A DNA stretch of 64,000 bases from Luscinia megarhynchos. Lineage: Eukaryota; Chordata; Aves; Passeriformes; Turdidae. How positions within the stretch are numbered: the first letter of the stretch is position 1; the number at the start of each line of letters is the position of its first letter. The stretch covers positions 44,002,451 through 44,066,450 of the forward strand of contig CM067564.1 of the NCBI GenBank assembly GCA_034336665.1. The letters run 5' to 3'. The notes beneath the pieces were generated by a model that saw only the letters and a list, made by a program, of their open reading frames with translations, made no database searches and was not told the DNA's origin. Both the position numbers and the translations under genes were made by a program. Shown here one piece after another: positions 11,876-22,925 of this stretch.

Positions 11876-12592
11876 TGCCCTGGTTTGAAGGACAGGTGTC
11901 TGCCAATAAAGGCAGGAGCTTCTCTTTGAAATGGAGAATGGAAACCCCCTCCCTCCAAATTATTATAATTAAGGTGCTCTCAGGCAAAGAGATGGGAATT
12001 AGGAATAACAGTTCTTTACTAGGAACATTAAAATAGAAATGCAGTATTACAAAGAACAATCCCAAACCCTGCCAGAGTCAGAATCCAAGCTGACACCCGT
12101 CAGTCAGGCAGGGTGTTGGCAGCAGTCCCATTCAATGGTGGCTGCATCCTCCTGCAGGGGCAGATGTGGTTCAGCTGGAGCAGTGCTCCTGGAGAAGGTG
12201 CAGTTTCCTCTGAAGGTGCAGGGATGATGTGGAAAGGTCTGGTTTTCCTCTGGAATGCAGTGGAAAGAAGGTGCCTTGGTGTCCCAAATGTCAGTTTTTC
12301 TGTGGGTAGGAAAGGCTTGGCTCCTGCCCTGGCTGGAGCATCTCCCAGTGGGATGATGGAATTTGATCAGTCATGCCCTGGGACTCCATGGCCATGAACA
12401 GGAGATATCTCCTGGAGGGGAGGATGGGCTGTGGCAAAGATAAAGATGATTGCCCAGCTGGTTTTTGGCTGGCCCATGAGCAGATAATGTGTGCCAGGAG
12501 ATCAGGGGTCACTGCCCCACCCGGCTGCAGCAGATGGGGACAGAATTCACAGAATTCATTTTTGGTTACATCCTGCATTGCAACTCAAGATA
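11876..12592 (-). mobile_element. Solo LTR, family A copy 1 (ERVL-like)
   Basis: A 717-bp element starts TGCCCTGGTTTGAAGGACAG and ends CAACTCAAGATA (original CA apparently mutated). It is flanked by a near-perfect 5-bp target-site duplication, CTGAC at 11871-11875 and CTGAT at 12593-12597. About 560 bp is nearly identical to the copy at 62475. The poly(A)-like AGTAAA lies at 12015-12020 on the minus strand, close to one end as expected for R/U5, so the LTR reads antisense to the plexin gene. It contains the palindrome CAGGAGATATCTCCTG at 12399-12414. No gag, pol or env sequence adjoins it. A 5-bp duplication suggests a class III (ERVL) integrase; the family name is not known to me. Confidence 0.85.
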
Positions 12593-12759
12593 CTGATCTC
12601 TGCCTCAGCTGCTGGCAGGAATGCAGACATCACTCTGCCAGCTCCTGCCCTTAGGAAGGGATGGGCACAGCAAAGGGGCTGGGCACTGCTGGGGCTGTGA
12701 AACTTGGAGATCCAGGTTCAGTTTCCTGCTCCATGGCAAGTGGAATATGGGAATATTGT

Positions 12760-13282
12760 CCTGGAGGGCACCAGGCACAGCTTTGCTGGGTGGTTGAGGG
12801 AGGGGGCTGTCCTGCCTTGCTCTCACTCCCAGTCCTGTGTGCAGTTTTGGATGCCACAGCAGAAGAAGGATAATTATAAAGCCATTAGAAGGTGTCCAAA
12901 GGAGGGCAGTGAAGATGGGGAAAAGCCATTTGAGGAGTGTCTGAGGTCATTTGGTTTGTTCAGCCTGGAGAGGAGGAGTCTGAGGGAGAATCTCACTGCA
13001 GTCTGAGGAGGGGCAGAGACTGATCTCTTCTCCCTGTGACCAGGGACAGGACCCCAGGGAACATCTGGAGCTGTGTCAGGGAAGGGTTGGGCTGGAGAAT
13101 CAAGGAAAGGCCATTCCCCAGGGAATGGGCACAGCCCCAAGGCTGCCAGAGCTCAAGGAGCATTTGGACAATGCTCTCAGGGATGCACAAATTGGGATTT
13201 TTAGGGTGTCTTGAGCAGGGCCAGGAGCTGGACTGGATGATCCTTGTGATTTTCCAGCTCAGGATATTCTGTGATTCTCAGC
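12760..13282 (+). mobile_element. CR1 LINE 3' region, comparatively long copy
   Basis: The sequence runs through TGTGTGCAGTTTTGGATGCC, GTTCAGCCTGGAGAGGAGGA and TGTCTTGAGCAGGGCCAGGA. It finishes with CCAGCTCAGGATATTCTGTG and ATTCTC, a recognisable CR1 tail. It is one of the longest CR1 copies in the window. The open frame overlapping it (13036-13506) is translated repeat and not a host gene. Confidence 0.9.
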
Positions 13283-15206
13283 AGCTTTTTACAGGATCCC
13301 ATTGTGCCCATGGGGACTGTTCTGCACAGAAGTTTTGTGTCCCCACTCTTTACCTTGACTCTGGCTTTGCTGAGCCTCACCTGGGCTATTTCCTGCAGGT
13401 ACTTGCTGCAGTCTGGGCTGACACCTTCACCTCATCTCCCAGGCAATCACTGCTGTGCAGAGACCCCAGAGTAGGGGCTGAAAACAGAATTGCCACAGAT
13501 GCATAGCTTTGAAATGTATTTTGTGCAAATATGTGTAAGAATGCAAAAAAATCCTCTTAAGTAAACACATGTCATGGAAGTTTTGTTCTTTGACTATTGT
13601 ACTATGAAAATAATTTGCCTTAAGCAGCTCCCCCAGCCTACCTCTAGGAACCCTCTAATTTGAAACCAGCTGTGGGATCCCCCTGAGGAAATACAGGGAA
13701 ATGCTCATTTAACAGTAATTTTCTCCTTCTTACTGCTGATGTTTAAGCTGGGGGAGGCTTTGTTTGGTTTGTGAGCCATAATTAGGCATTTGTGGCACTG
13801 ATCAGAGTCCAACTCCTGGCCTGGCAAAGGCAGGGTGAGTTCATAGCAAACAGAAATAGTGTAATTAGTTGTGTTAGTGAGCTGGAGAAGGGACCACAGC
13901 TTTTCCCTCAAATGACAACGAAGTGTAGGAACCAGGGGTTTGATTGAGGAGCCAGCTTTTAATTAGAAGGCAAAGAGGAATGTGCCTCCCTTTGCTGGGA
14001 TAAGCACTGTTGGGCTGGGGATGGTTTGAAGATCTCTCTGCACAAACCCCATGCCCTGATGTGCAGAGGTTGTGAACTCCTGTGAGAGATTTTCAGTGCC
14101 ACCAACACATCCAGGAGTTGTGAATGATGCTGGTGGGTCTTGAAAATAAAAGCAGGAATAAAATTCCCCCTTCTTTCCAACTTGAGCCCTTCCCCTCGTG
14201 CTTCTTTCATTAGGGTGTGATGACTCTCTGTCATGTCCTGTTCTGTGGTGGCAGCCTGGCTGCAGAGCACTCAAGCTCTGATGGATTGCTGGGTGCTGGA
14301 CCCGTGTGTGAGCAGTTGTGCTGGTTTTTGTGGGCCCCAGCCCATCTGGTGTCTGTGGGAGTGAAGATCTGTGTAGCTGTGTGGGACTCGGGGATCTGTT
14401 CCTGCTTGTTCTGACACTTGTATCCTTGCTTTGATTTTTTTTTTTTTCTTTTTTTTTTTTTTCTTCCTTTAACCTCCCAAACCCTGTCAGTGGCCTCTCA
14501 TGTCTCCTAAATGAAACCATATGGAAGAGTTGCAGGTTCCTGGCCCTTTTTGGAATTAGAGAAGCTTTGCTTGGTGAGAGGTGTAGAAATGCAAACTGAA
14601 GGCTAGACCAGGGCAGTTAATCAAAGATGAGATTTGCCAAGTCCCCCTGGGTTGCTGTGCCCAGGGTGACCCAAAAGAATCTTCCTGGCTGTGACAGCAG
14701 CAGCTAAACCCACAGGCTTGACTGTAACCTGGTGGTGTCAAATCTAGGTTAATGTCAATGACTTTTCTTCATGATTTTACTCTCATTGCTTGGATTTCTT
14801 CATCCTGTGGCACCAAGGATGGTCTTTCATCCTCTCAGGCTAAAAGAGGCATTGAATTATAAAGAGCTGAAGTGATATTTGAGTTCAAAACCCTCCCAAA
14901 AATAGATTTGCCAGCTGGGTTGGTGTCCATACTTGACTAGGGATGGCAGGACTGTATTTGTGGAGATGTCCCTTAATCCCATGGAACATCACCCCTAAGA
15001 GCTGTTCATCCAGTGGGCACCCAGCTGGGCTCTCCCTTGGGGCAGTGAGCCTGGCAGTGTGCTGGAATCCAGTGGAACACTCCAAAGCTCTAAAGAGAGA
15101 TGGTTGGGACCCCAGTGTTGCATTTTAAGGCAAAAGGAATAATGCAATATAGTTCCTTGTGTAATGGAGAAGCAAGAGAGCAGAGCACTTTATTTAAAGA
15201 AACACT
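13283..15206. other. Intron sequence without genes
   Basis: Unique sequence. The block 13500-13620 is AT-rich and simple in texture. A long T-rich tract with a few C interruptions lies at 14435-14469. The open frame 13963-14520 on the minus strand owes its length to this tract (poly-lysine) and is not a gene. Confidence 0.65.
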
Positions 15207-15232
15207 ACATATATATATATGTATATATATAT
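15207..15232. repeat. (TA)n microsatellite
   Basis: About 26 bp of alternating A and T with a single G interruption (ATATGTATAT). Confidence 0.95.
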
Positions 15233-15238
15233 GGTATT

Positions 15239-15345
15239 CCTCCTTCTTTTTGGAGCTGATTCCAAACCCAAATTCCTGAAATTGGAAATTTCTCTTCAAA
15301 GGAGATTTTGCTGCTCATAATTCTAATGGAATGTAAAATCAGACT
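15239..15345. repeat. Local duplication, copy 1
   Basis: About 107 bp, including GGAGCTGATTCCAAACCCAA and GGAGATTTTGCTGCTCATAA. It is repeated at 15427-15533 in direct orientation with an offset of 188 bp. Identity is roughly 90% by eye. Not CR1 or LTR sequence that I recognise. Confidence 0.9.
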
Positions 15346-15426
15346 CCAGTTTTCCTAGGATTTTCAGGAATTTTGGGATTTTGGGTATTTTAATTTTGTG
15401 AGGTTTGAGGTTTTTTTTTTCTTCTT

Positions 15427-15533
15427 CCTCCTTCCCTCTGGAGCTAATTCCAAACCCGAACTCCTGACATTGGAAATTTCTCTTTGAAGGAGATTTTGCT
15501 GCCCATAATTCTGATGGGATGTAAAACCAGACT
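15427..15533. repeat. Local duplication, copy 2
   Basis: Partner of 15239-15345, with GGAGCTAATTCCAAACCCGA and GGAGATTTTGCTGCCCATAA. The two copies are separated by ~80 bp that contains a T-rich tract. Confidence 0.9.
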
Positions 15534-15852
15534 GAAGACCAAATAGAAAAGCCTCATTGGTCCAAAGAAGGCAACACCTCTTCGAAAACATGCTTTCTGC
15601 AAAACATCACATCTCTCACACACCCTGCAGGTGCACAATCACTGTTATAATTCCTTGACCTTGTAAAGGCAAGGGCTCAAGGCTGATTTTTAACCTGGTC
15701 CCAGGGGCTGCCAAGAGAAGCAAAGTCTGGAGAGGAAGGTTGGGAGCCAGTCCTCTGTGGTTTGAGCTCTGGTGATCGTGTTCTGCTGGTGACTCACAGG
15801 GCTGGGTCCCTCTGGATAACAAAGCAGCAGCTCCTGGGTGCGGGAAGCTTTG

Positions 15853-16407
15853 TGTCGCGATAGATGATTGGGGACAAAACTCAAGCTCTCTGTATAAGCT
15901 AAAAGTTGCAGTTTATTGTAAAAGAGCCCTTCTAAGAGCTGCCAGGCACAGCCCAGATTGGACAAAGAGATAACAGGGGGGAAGAGAAGTAAGAGGGGTG
16001 TGGTAGCAGTAAGAATAAGAAAGGTAAGAAGAGAGAGAGAATAAGAGAGTGATTTCCCGTTTACAATACAATAAATCTTCTTCCATGATGAATATTCTAA
16101 TTTCCACTAACCAATGTAATACAAGATACAAATTCTATAGCATTTGCATACAGCCTATAAGAATCCTTATACTAACATACTGTGTTACATTTTAAACTCT
16201 AAAAACTACTCTTTGGACCCTAGAAAGTCTTTCTGTGACTTTTGGAGTTGCTCTCTGGCAGAGGGCATTGTTCTTTCAAGAGGGATGGCCTTCAGAGGGC
16301 CATCCTATTGTTTCATGGTAATTCAGTAACTAAGGCTTGGCATCTCAAAAGTGGCTTTCATTTCAATCTTGTTCATGGTTTCCATATTTTTAGCATCTAA
16401 ACATTCA
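15853..16407 (-). mobile_element. Probable solo LTR, family C
   Basis: Begins TGTCGCGATAGATGATTGGG on the + strand. On the minus strand an AATAAA (complement of 15912-15917) is followed about 60 bases later by the end CGCGACA. That is the layout of an LTR R/U5 region, so the element would read antisense to the plexin gene. The interior is AT-rich and unlike neighbouring DNA. The right edge is uncertain; CA at 16406-16407 gives only a weak 6-bp flank match (GCTTTG against TATTTG, 4 of 6). There is one copy in this window, so the family cannot be checked internally. Confidence 0.6.
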
Positions 16408-19400
16408 TATTTGTAAGGTCTTCCAGCTGCTGGGGGCTCTGGTGGCTTTGGGAGGCTTTGCTGATGTGGTGCAGTGGCAGAGGAGCCCAGCATACCCCAT
16501 CTGTGGCATCCTGGCAGTGCAGAGCTCTGCTCCTCCTGCCAGCTGTGCTGGCATCCCACCCTGCTGAGATCCTGGTGGATGAGCTCTGGACTCATCACTT
16601 CTTGTGACTCCAGTATTTAACTGAAGCTGGCAGTAAATCCCAGTGATGTCAGAGGAAAAAGGTTATCACTGAGGCTGGCAGAGGCTTCATCAGATGAATT
16701 TTTCAGGACCCCTCCTGATGGAATCTAATTAAACACCACAACTGGCGCTGTGCAAATCTCCCTGTGTTTATCATGTGGTTGATCAGGGCTGGGTTACCAG
16801 GGGGAGTTTATGGCCTGTGATATCTGCTGGGGTGGATGTGGCTTCACACAGCACAGGCACTTTGATCTTTCCACAAGTTTCTGTGGGTTTCTCTTTGTGT
16901 GCCAGCAATTGATCTCCTTGGGGTCTGAGGGAAGGTGCTGAGGATAGAGAGAACTAGAGGGATGAGGACACTTCTCCTGCCCTTCAACAGCACCTGTGCT
17001 CTGGGAAGAGTTGGGACCCTGTCACCCTGTTAGGCTGGAGTGTCTCCTACAATGAGAACAACTCATTTTGTTGTTTTCTTACAGAACAAGAAATAAATTT
17101 TTAATATATATTTCCAAGAAATAAACCCAACCCAAAGACAGCCCCGTGCCAAATCAAAACTGATTGCTTCTCCCTCCCCTCTTTTTCAATACAACAAACA
17201 AGCTGTGAAAGTTGTATGGTCCATGAAACAACCACTTATGGTTATCTGACCTCCTCCCCTCCCTTTCCCTCCTTTTTGGTTTTTGTTTAATTAGTTCTCA
17301 CAGATATTTCTACCATGAGATGGAAAAGTCAAAATCTTTTGATGCTTTCAAGCCCCTTCTCCCCGTGATAATGTAAATTAATTCCCCAAATCCCACCTAA
17401 ATTCTGAATTTTTAGCTAATTTTTCTATTAATGGAGAGAGACGGGGAAAAAAAAAAAGAAAATGTTTCCAAATTTGTATGTCTGTTTTCCTTGCACGTCT
17501 GTCTTAGTCTGCAATATGTGGAGAGGTGGGAGATCTTAGGAGACTGCTGCCTTTAGTCTCTTTGTTAAACTTCTTCTGCCAGGTTAGCATTTTTGTCTGC
17601 TTGGAAGCTGGAGGATTGAACTCACCTGGGAGCCCCAGTAGTGAAATAAATTATCATAATATAGCAGGAAAAGAATATATTTTAAGATGGTGAGCAGTGC
17701 AGGACTGCCCTGGTGTATTCCATCTGTTCATTTAGAGATGTAAAATATGGTTTTGGCTTTGGGGAACATGACTGGGATATTCTTGTTTGGAGGGGAGGGG
17801 GCTGCAGGTAAATACAACATAAATACAAACATAGTCCCAAATGCATCCTGACACTGATAGTAACTGTAATAGCAAGCTAAAGCTGAGCATTGATTGTTAA
17901 TTCATGATTTTTTAAAGCCAGCCTTTCAGTTTTTAGAGAAATCTGGTTCTTCTTAGAGGACTGGCAGTGCAGTAAAGCAGAGATGGAGGGCAGGAGATTG
18001 GAAGATCTGATGTAATTAATATTCCCATGTTCTGCTTTAACAAATTGTCAGCACAATAGGTGGAAGTGCAGGTGCAGGGCTGTTCACTGAGGTGTTTTAT
18101 GCCCTTTTTTTAAAAAGGGATTAATCTGTAGTTTGAACCAGGCTGCCTGGCAAGGGGGATCTGAGCTCAACCCTGCCAGAAAAGCTCTGAGCAGTCCCAG
18201 GCAACAAGAGCTGAATACCCCCAAAGTCATTACACTGATTCTGCCATTTTTTATTCATGAATATTGATATCCTGTGTTTGTTTTGTTGTTGTTTTTATTT
18301 TTTTTTTCACCTTGCTCATTTTGCAGCCCCTGCCTGCCTCCTCCCCTGTGCTGTAGCCTCTGTGCTGCTTCCTTCCCTGTTAAGGAAATCTCAGGCTCTT
18401 CCCTCTCCAAGCTCTCCCTGACATTGCCATGGAAGTGCTGCCCTTCTCCTCCCTGCTAGGAAAGATGAGATCACTGGCACTAAATATATCCCCTGTCCAT
18501 GCCAGGGATGCTCTGGCAGACTCTGAAGTGACTTATTTTCTATGTTTTGTCAATTCCCTGTGGCAGGTGATTTCATTAGCTGCTCTTTAATTGCCCTTGT
18601 TTTTTGTTGTTTTCACTCCCATGATGGAAAGTTGCTTGGTGCCAACCTGGTAGTTTCTCCCTCCACGTCAGCCTTGTCACCAGGTTCCCAAATCTGCTTC
18701 TCTGTTTTTACATTTTAAATAAAAATAAGCTGCAAAAATTTGGAATTGGAGCCAAATTCCCAGGAAGTTCACTCTCAGGGTTTCGGGCTGTGGTGGGATC
18801 TTCTCCCTGTGGGTGATCTCAGACTTGTCTGTCTGCTCTCCCTGTTTATCCTGCAGTTTTTAAAATGAAGAGGGGGGTGGGAAGATGATCTTTGGGGCAG
18901 GACTGAGTTCCTCCTTTAGTGTCTTAGCAAGGTTTTTTCCAAATATATTCACTGGGACAGTCAGTGTGTGCTCCTTCTGGATCATCCTCGCATCTGCAGT
19001 GTTTTGTGAGCAGTGTGACCCCCATCTCTGCTGTCCTTCATCCATCCCCCTTCTCCCCTAATCACCTTGCCTGAATGTCCTTTTTAACTTGCTTTTTAGG
19101 ATATTCCAGTTTTCCCTCCTCCATCCCCTCTGTTCCTTACCCAGAAGGAGCTTGTTCAAGCCCCCACAATTTTGTTACTCCTGGCACAACCCTTTGGCTC
19201 TGTTCACCTTTGATGTCCATTTACTGTTTGATCAGACTGAAATATAAAAATCCTGAACTCACTTCCTGCTTTGCCACTGACTTTTATGGACCTAGCTTTT
19301 GGAAAGTGGGGTTTCATCTCATTTAATGGGGAAATCTCCATTCCCAGGAAGTTCTGCCAACTCCCTTCCCACTCCAGGGAGAGAAATCAGATCTTTAAGC

Positions 19401-22400
19401 ACACAACTCATCTCATTCTGTAAGAGAATGGAACTGCCCTAAAGCAAGGCAGGTGAATTATGTCCAAAAAGGTTCTTTTTCTCCCCATTAGCTCTAAGGA
19501 AAGCTGAGGACAACTTGTTCAGATGTGAACATCCCTTATTTCTCTGTTCCCTGGCTGCAAGTGACAGTAATGGTGTTTCTCTGCTTTGATGAGGTTCTCA
19601 TCAGCAGCTCATGGTTGTGAGGTGCTCCAACATTATGACTGTAGAAAAGCTCAGTGCAGGGTTATTTCATGCTGGAAATTTGATTAACATGTTCAGAGGG
19701 GGCCATTTTTTTTAGCCCTTCCTATTTTCTTCATTCTGCTGCAGGTGGAATCCAACCTCCTCTGTGGAGGTTGCTCTTCCTGGAATTGGCAAAGAAAATA
19801 GAGGAAGTGGCTTGAGAGTAGGGGCTGTAACTTCAGCTCAGGTGGTTTAGGGGGAAAAAGGGGCTGGAACAGACCTGGCACATCAGCACCCCCTAATCCA
19901 TGGATTCCTTTTGGTGCTGTCACAAACTCTCCCTAAACTGCTAAAAGCTGAGTGAAAATCCTTTAGTCTTGCTAAGAAGGGAAATAAAACATCCAGAATT
20001 TATGGCATCTGCAGTGACCAGTGGGTTCAGGGCGTTAGGGGAGGCTGGGATCCCCCTGGGGCACACAGCTGGCAGTCCCAGGTGAGTTTTGCTGCAGCAG
20101 CACCACAGGATGCTCTGGGTGACACAGCATGCTTGAGGATATTTTGGAATGCCCAGTGTAGTTCCACGTGATTTGGAGACTTGATTTGGCAGGATTGGGG
20201 TGGGTTAAAGAAGTGAGCAAGTATTTAAGCATGCAAAGATGAAATCAAGATGCTTCCAGGTGCTGACACCCAGGAACTTGCAATATAAGGGCACAAGTGG
20301 GAGCAGGCAGACCCTGAAAGGGGGAAGTGTGGAGAGGAACAGGTTCTGTAGGAGGAGTGGATGGGAGAGGCCAGCTTGGCTTGGGGGAATCAGAAAAAAC
20401 TCAGTGTGACATCATGGCAGGGCAGGAAGCCTTGATCTGCTTCTGGCTCTGCTGATTGCAGCACAACCTCAGGCAAATCATCCCCCTCTCCCCATCCCTG
20501 CTCTGCCTTTCCCTGAGCTCTCCCTTGCAATGAGCCTGAGCACAGCCACCCTTTGGTTTCATCTTGGTGCTTCCCAGGCAGCTGGACCTGGATTTCAAAG
20601 CTGGGGGTGCTGGGGTTCAGGTGCAGAAATTCCCTGGTGGGACTGGGGGCTCCTGCCATGGGTGTTTGTGCAAGGGCTTGGGCTGAGCTCTGTCCTCTTC
20701 CCCAGCTCCCTGTGCACCCCTGATTTCCCTGCCCCTTCCCAACAGGTTGGTCATAAATTAGGTCCTGATGTGGGGATTGAATTTCCCTCCAGCTGCCAGA
20801 GCTGTGGCACATCTGGGGTCCTCCTGTGGTTAATGACTTCACAGAAATGAAGCAATAAAGGTTATGATGGCTGTGTTTTAACCCCATGGCCCTCATTCTG
20901 CTCAACAGGAAAGTTTCCCTGGAACTGTTAAAAATCTGCTGTCTGCATTTAAATGTCTCCCAGTGATGTGCCATCTTTGAGCAGCTTTTTATGGAGTGAT
21001 TTTAGTTTTGAAATTTAACAAAGCTGCAGCATTTTTTCATTCAGGTTTTCCTTCATTAAAGATGAACTGGTTCTCTTTAAACTTAAAAAAACCCCAACAA
21101 ACCCTGTCTAAATTATGCCATTATTTAGCATTTACATACAACAGAGAAGTCAGTGTAAAGAAGAAAGGGGAAAAAAACTCCACCTCACTGGAAGGTTTTT
21201 TGGTGTAAGTCAGTAATGGTGTTTTTAAGGGATGATTTCCCTGGGAAGAGCAGTTCCCAGCTCTGGTCACCAATGATCCCTTCAAGGCATGGTGCTTCCA
21301 CTCTCTCACAAACTCAAAGCCATGGTCAGGAAAACTCAGATGGGACTTTGGGCACTGAGCTCTTGCTGCATCAGAAATGCTGAAATTTTAGAATGTGTCT
21401 TTTCCCAGTCCTCCTCTCTCGATAAATGCTAGTTCCCTTAAAAAACAAAAAAACAACAAAAAAAACCTCTACTTTTTTTTTGAAGGAAAATGAAGTTTTG
21501 GTGCTCCAACCAAACCCTGGTTGACTCTGTTGGGTGTTGTGGATGCTGCTAAAGTTGCCACTCAGATTCTCCAGCTGTAGGATTTGGCTGCCCAGCAGAT
21601 CAAATCAATAAATGTATTTATCCTCCCAGCTCTGCTGACAGGTGTGGATGTGGGACTGTCTCAGAGTTGCAGAGAGAGCAAAACCATTCAGGCTCTGAGC
21701 TGAAGTGGATTTACCTGGAGAAGAGGCAGATTTTTAATTTTGAGTGGCTCACATCACCCCTAGCCAGGATGCCCTTGTGTGTTACAGCACAAAACATCAT
21801 TTATGCCACTCCAGAGATATCTGCCTATTTTCTATATAAATAACTCAAATCCTTAAGGGGAAAGTCACAAAATTCCCATCCTGATGTGCTGCAGGAGTGA
21901 TTCCATGGGGGACATCACAGCAGAAACTCTGGGTACACAACAGGAATAAATCTCAAGGTCCCTGGGCTGACAGCAAAATTATTCCCTTAATCACAGGGTT
22001 GTCCTTAACAAGTTATTCTGCTGCACTTGGGGAAGAGGGTTTTTTTTGCCTGGCCCTATTTCCAACCTGAATTGTGCTTTACCCTTGGTACCAACATCTT
22101 CAGAATGTGCTGGTGGTGCTTGAAGAGCCAAATTCTTGTGAAAAGGCAAGCAAGGCATGGCAGATGCACTCAGAGGGGACAAACATCTCTCATTTATTTA
22201 TTTAACTCACTATCAATTGCAAAGGACTGCCCTTCACTCATCTGTTATGAAGTGTTTTGGCTTCCCCTCCACAGCACAAATCCTGAGAGGGCCCTGGGTC
22301 AGTTTTGGAGGAGCAGGGGGGCTGATGTTGGAGCTAATGAGCTTGTTATGAGACATATCCTGGGATCTCTGGCAGCCCCATCCTCTGCCACCGTGTCCAG

Positions 22401-22786
22401 CCAGTCTGCAATTAGGAGCAAGGTCTGTGACACTGCTTTATCCTAAACCTGCAACGAGACAGAAACGTCTGATTTACACTGAACACACAGAAACTCCTGA
22501 TCTGCAGAGTGGGAACACATTTTTCTTCTTTATGACTCAAAATCTTTAGAAGTCCTCAAGGACTAACCTTTAAAAATTTTTTTTTTTGGTCAGAATTGCT
22601 GCCCATTTTTCCCAGAGATTCAGAAATCAGAATGTGTTAGCCCAGGTAACCCTGGGCAGAGTGCTCATGAAAGCTTGTTAGTTAATTGATATTGATAAAT
22701 TGCTGTGGTAGAAGGTGAAAGATTTTCTGGATGGCTGTGATAGGTGCAGACACACAGACCTGGGGCCGTGTTTCCACCTTGCCATG
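16408..22786. other. Long repeat-poor intron stretch
   Basis: About 6.4 kb with no CR1 or LTR that I can recognise, the longest such stretch up to this point. 17040-18060 is AT-rich and may contain conserved noncoding DNA. T tracts lie near 18295-18308 and 22577-22588, and an A-rich run with C interruptions lies at 21439-21466. The 194-codon minus-strand frame at 20390-20974 has no domain I recognise. No gene is supported. Confidence 0.65.
17040..17530. other. Candidate conserved noncoding block
   Basis: Repeat-free AT-rich DNA with TTTAATATATATTTCC, CCACTTATGGTTATC and TTAGCTAATTTTTC-like stretches. The texture resembles conserved intronic DNA, but this is only a visual impression. Confidence 0.22.
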
Positions 22787-22925
22787 CAATCATGGAGTAT
22801 TTGGGTTGGGAGGAATGTTAAAATCATCCAGTTCCAATCCCCTGCCCTGGGCAGGACATGTCCCACTGGCCCAGGTGCTCTGAGCCTCATCCAGCCTGGC
22901 CTTGGACATGTCCAGGGATGGGCAG
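22787..22925 (-). mobile_element. CR1 LINE 3'-end fragment
   Basis: Contains AATCATGGAGTATTTGGGTT, then TCCAATCCCCTGCCCTGGGC and CATCCAGCCTGGCCTTGGAC, the minus-strand CR1 tail order. The match stops near GGGATGGGCAGG. Confidence 0.85.

Noticed and set aside
12113..12397. 94-codon frame repeated at 62723-63007 as a possible gene family
   Set aside because: Both lie inside the same LTR family in the orientation opposite to its inferred transcription. Their similarity reflects the shared LTR.
12723..13506. Frames at 12704-13006 and 13036-13506 as possible genes
   Set aside because: They follow the CR1 copy at 12760-13282 and end just beyond it.
16323..16598. Minus-strand frame entering the family C LTR (ends KNMETMNKIEMKATFEMPSLSY)
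   Set aside because: I considered a retroviral or host peptide but recognise no family. It spans the tentative LTR edge by chance.
20390..20974. 194-codon minus-strand open frame
   Set aside because: No domain recognised; antisense to the host intron with no promoter-like context.
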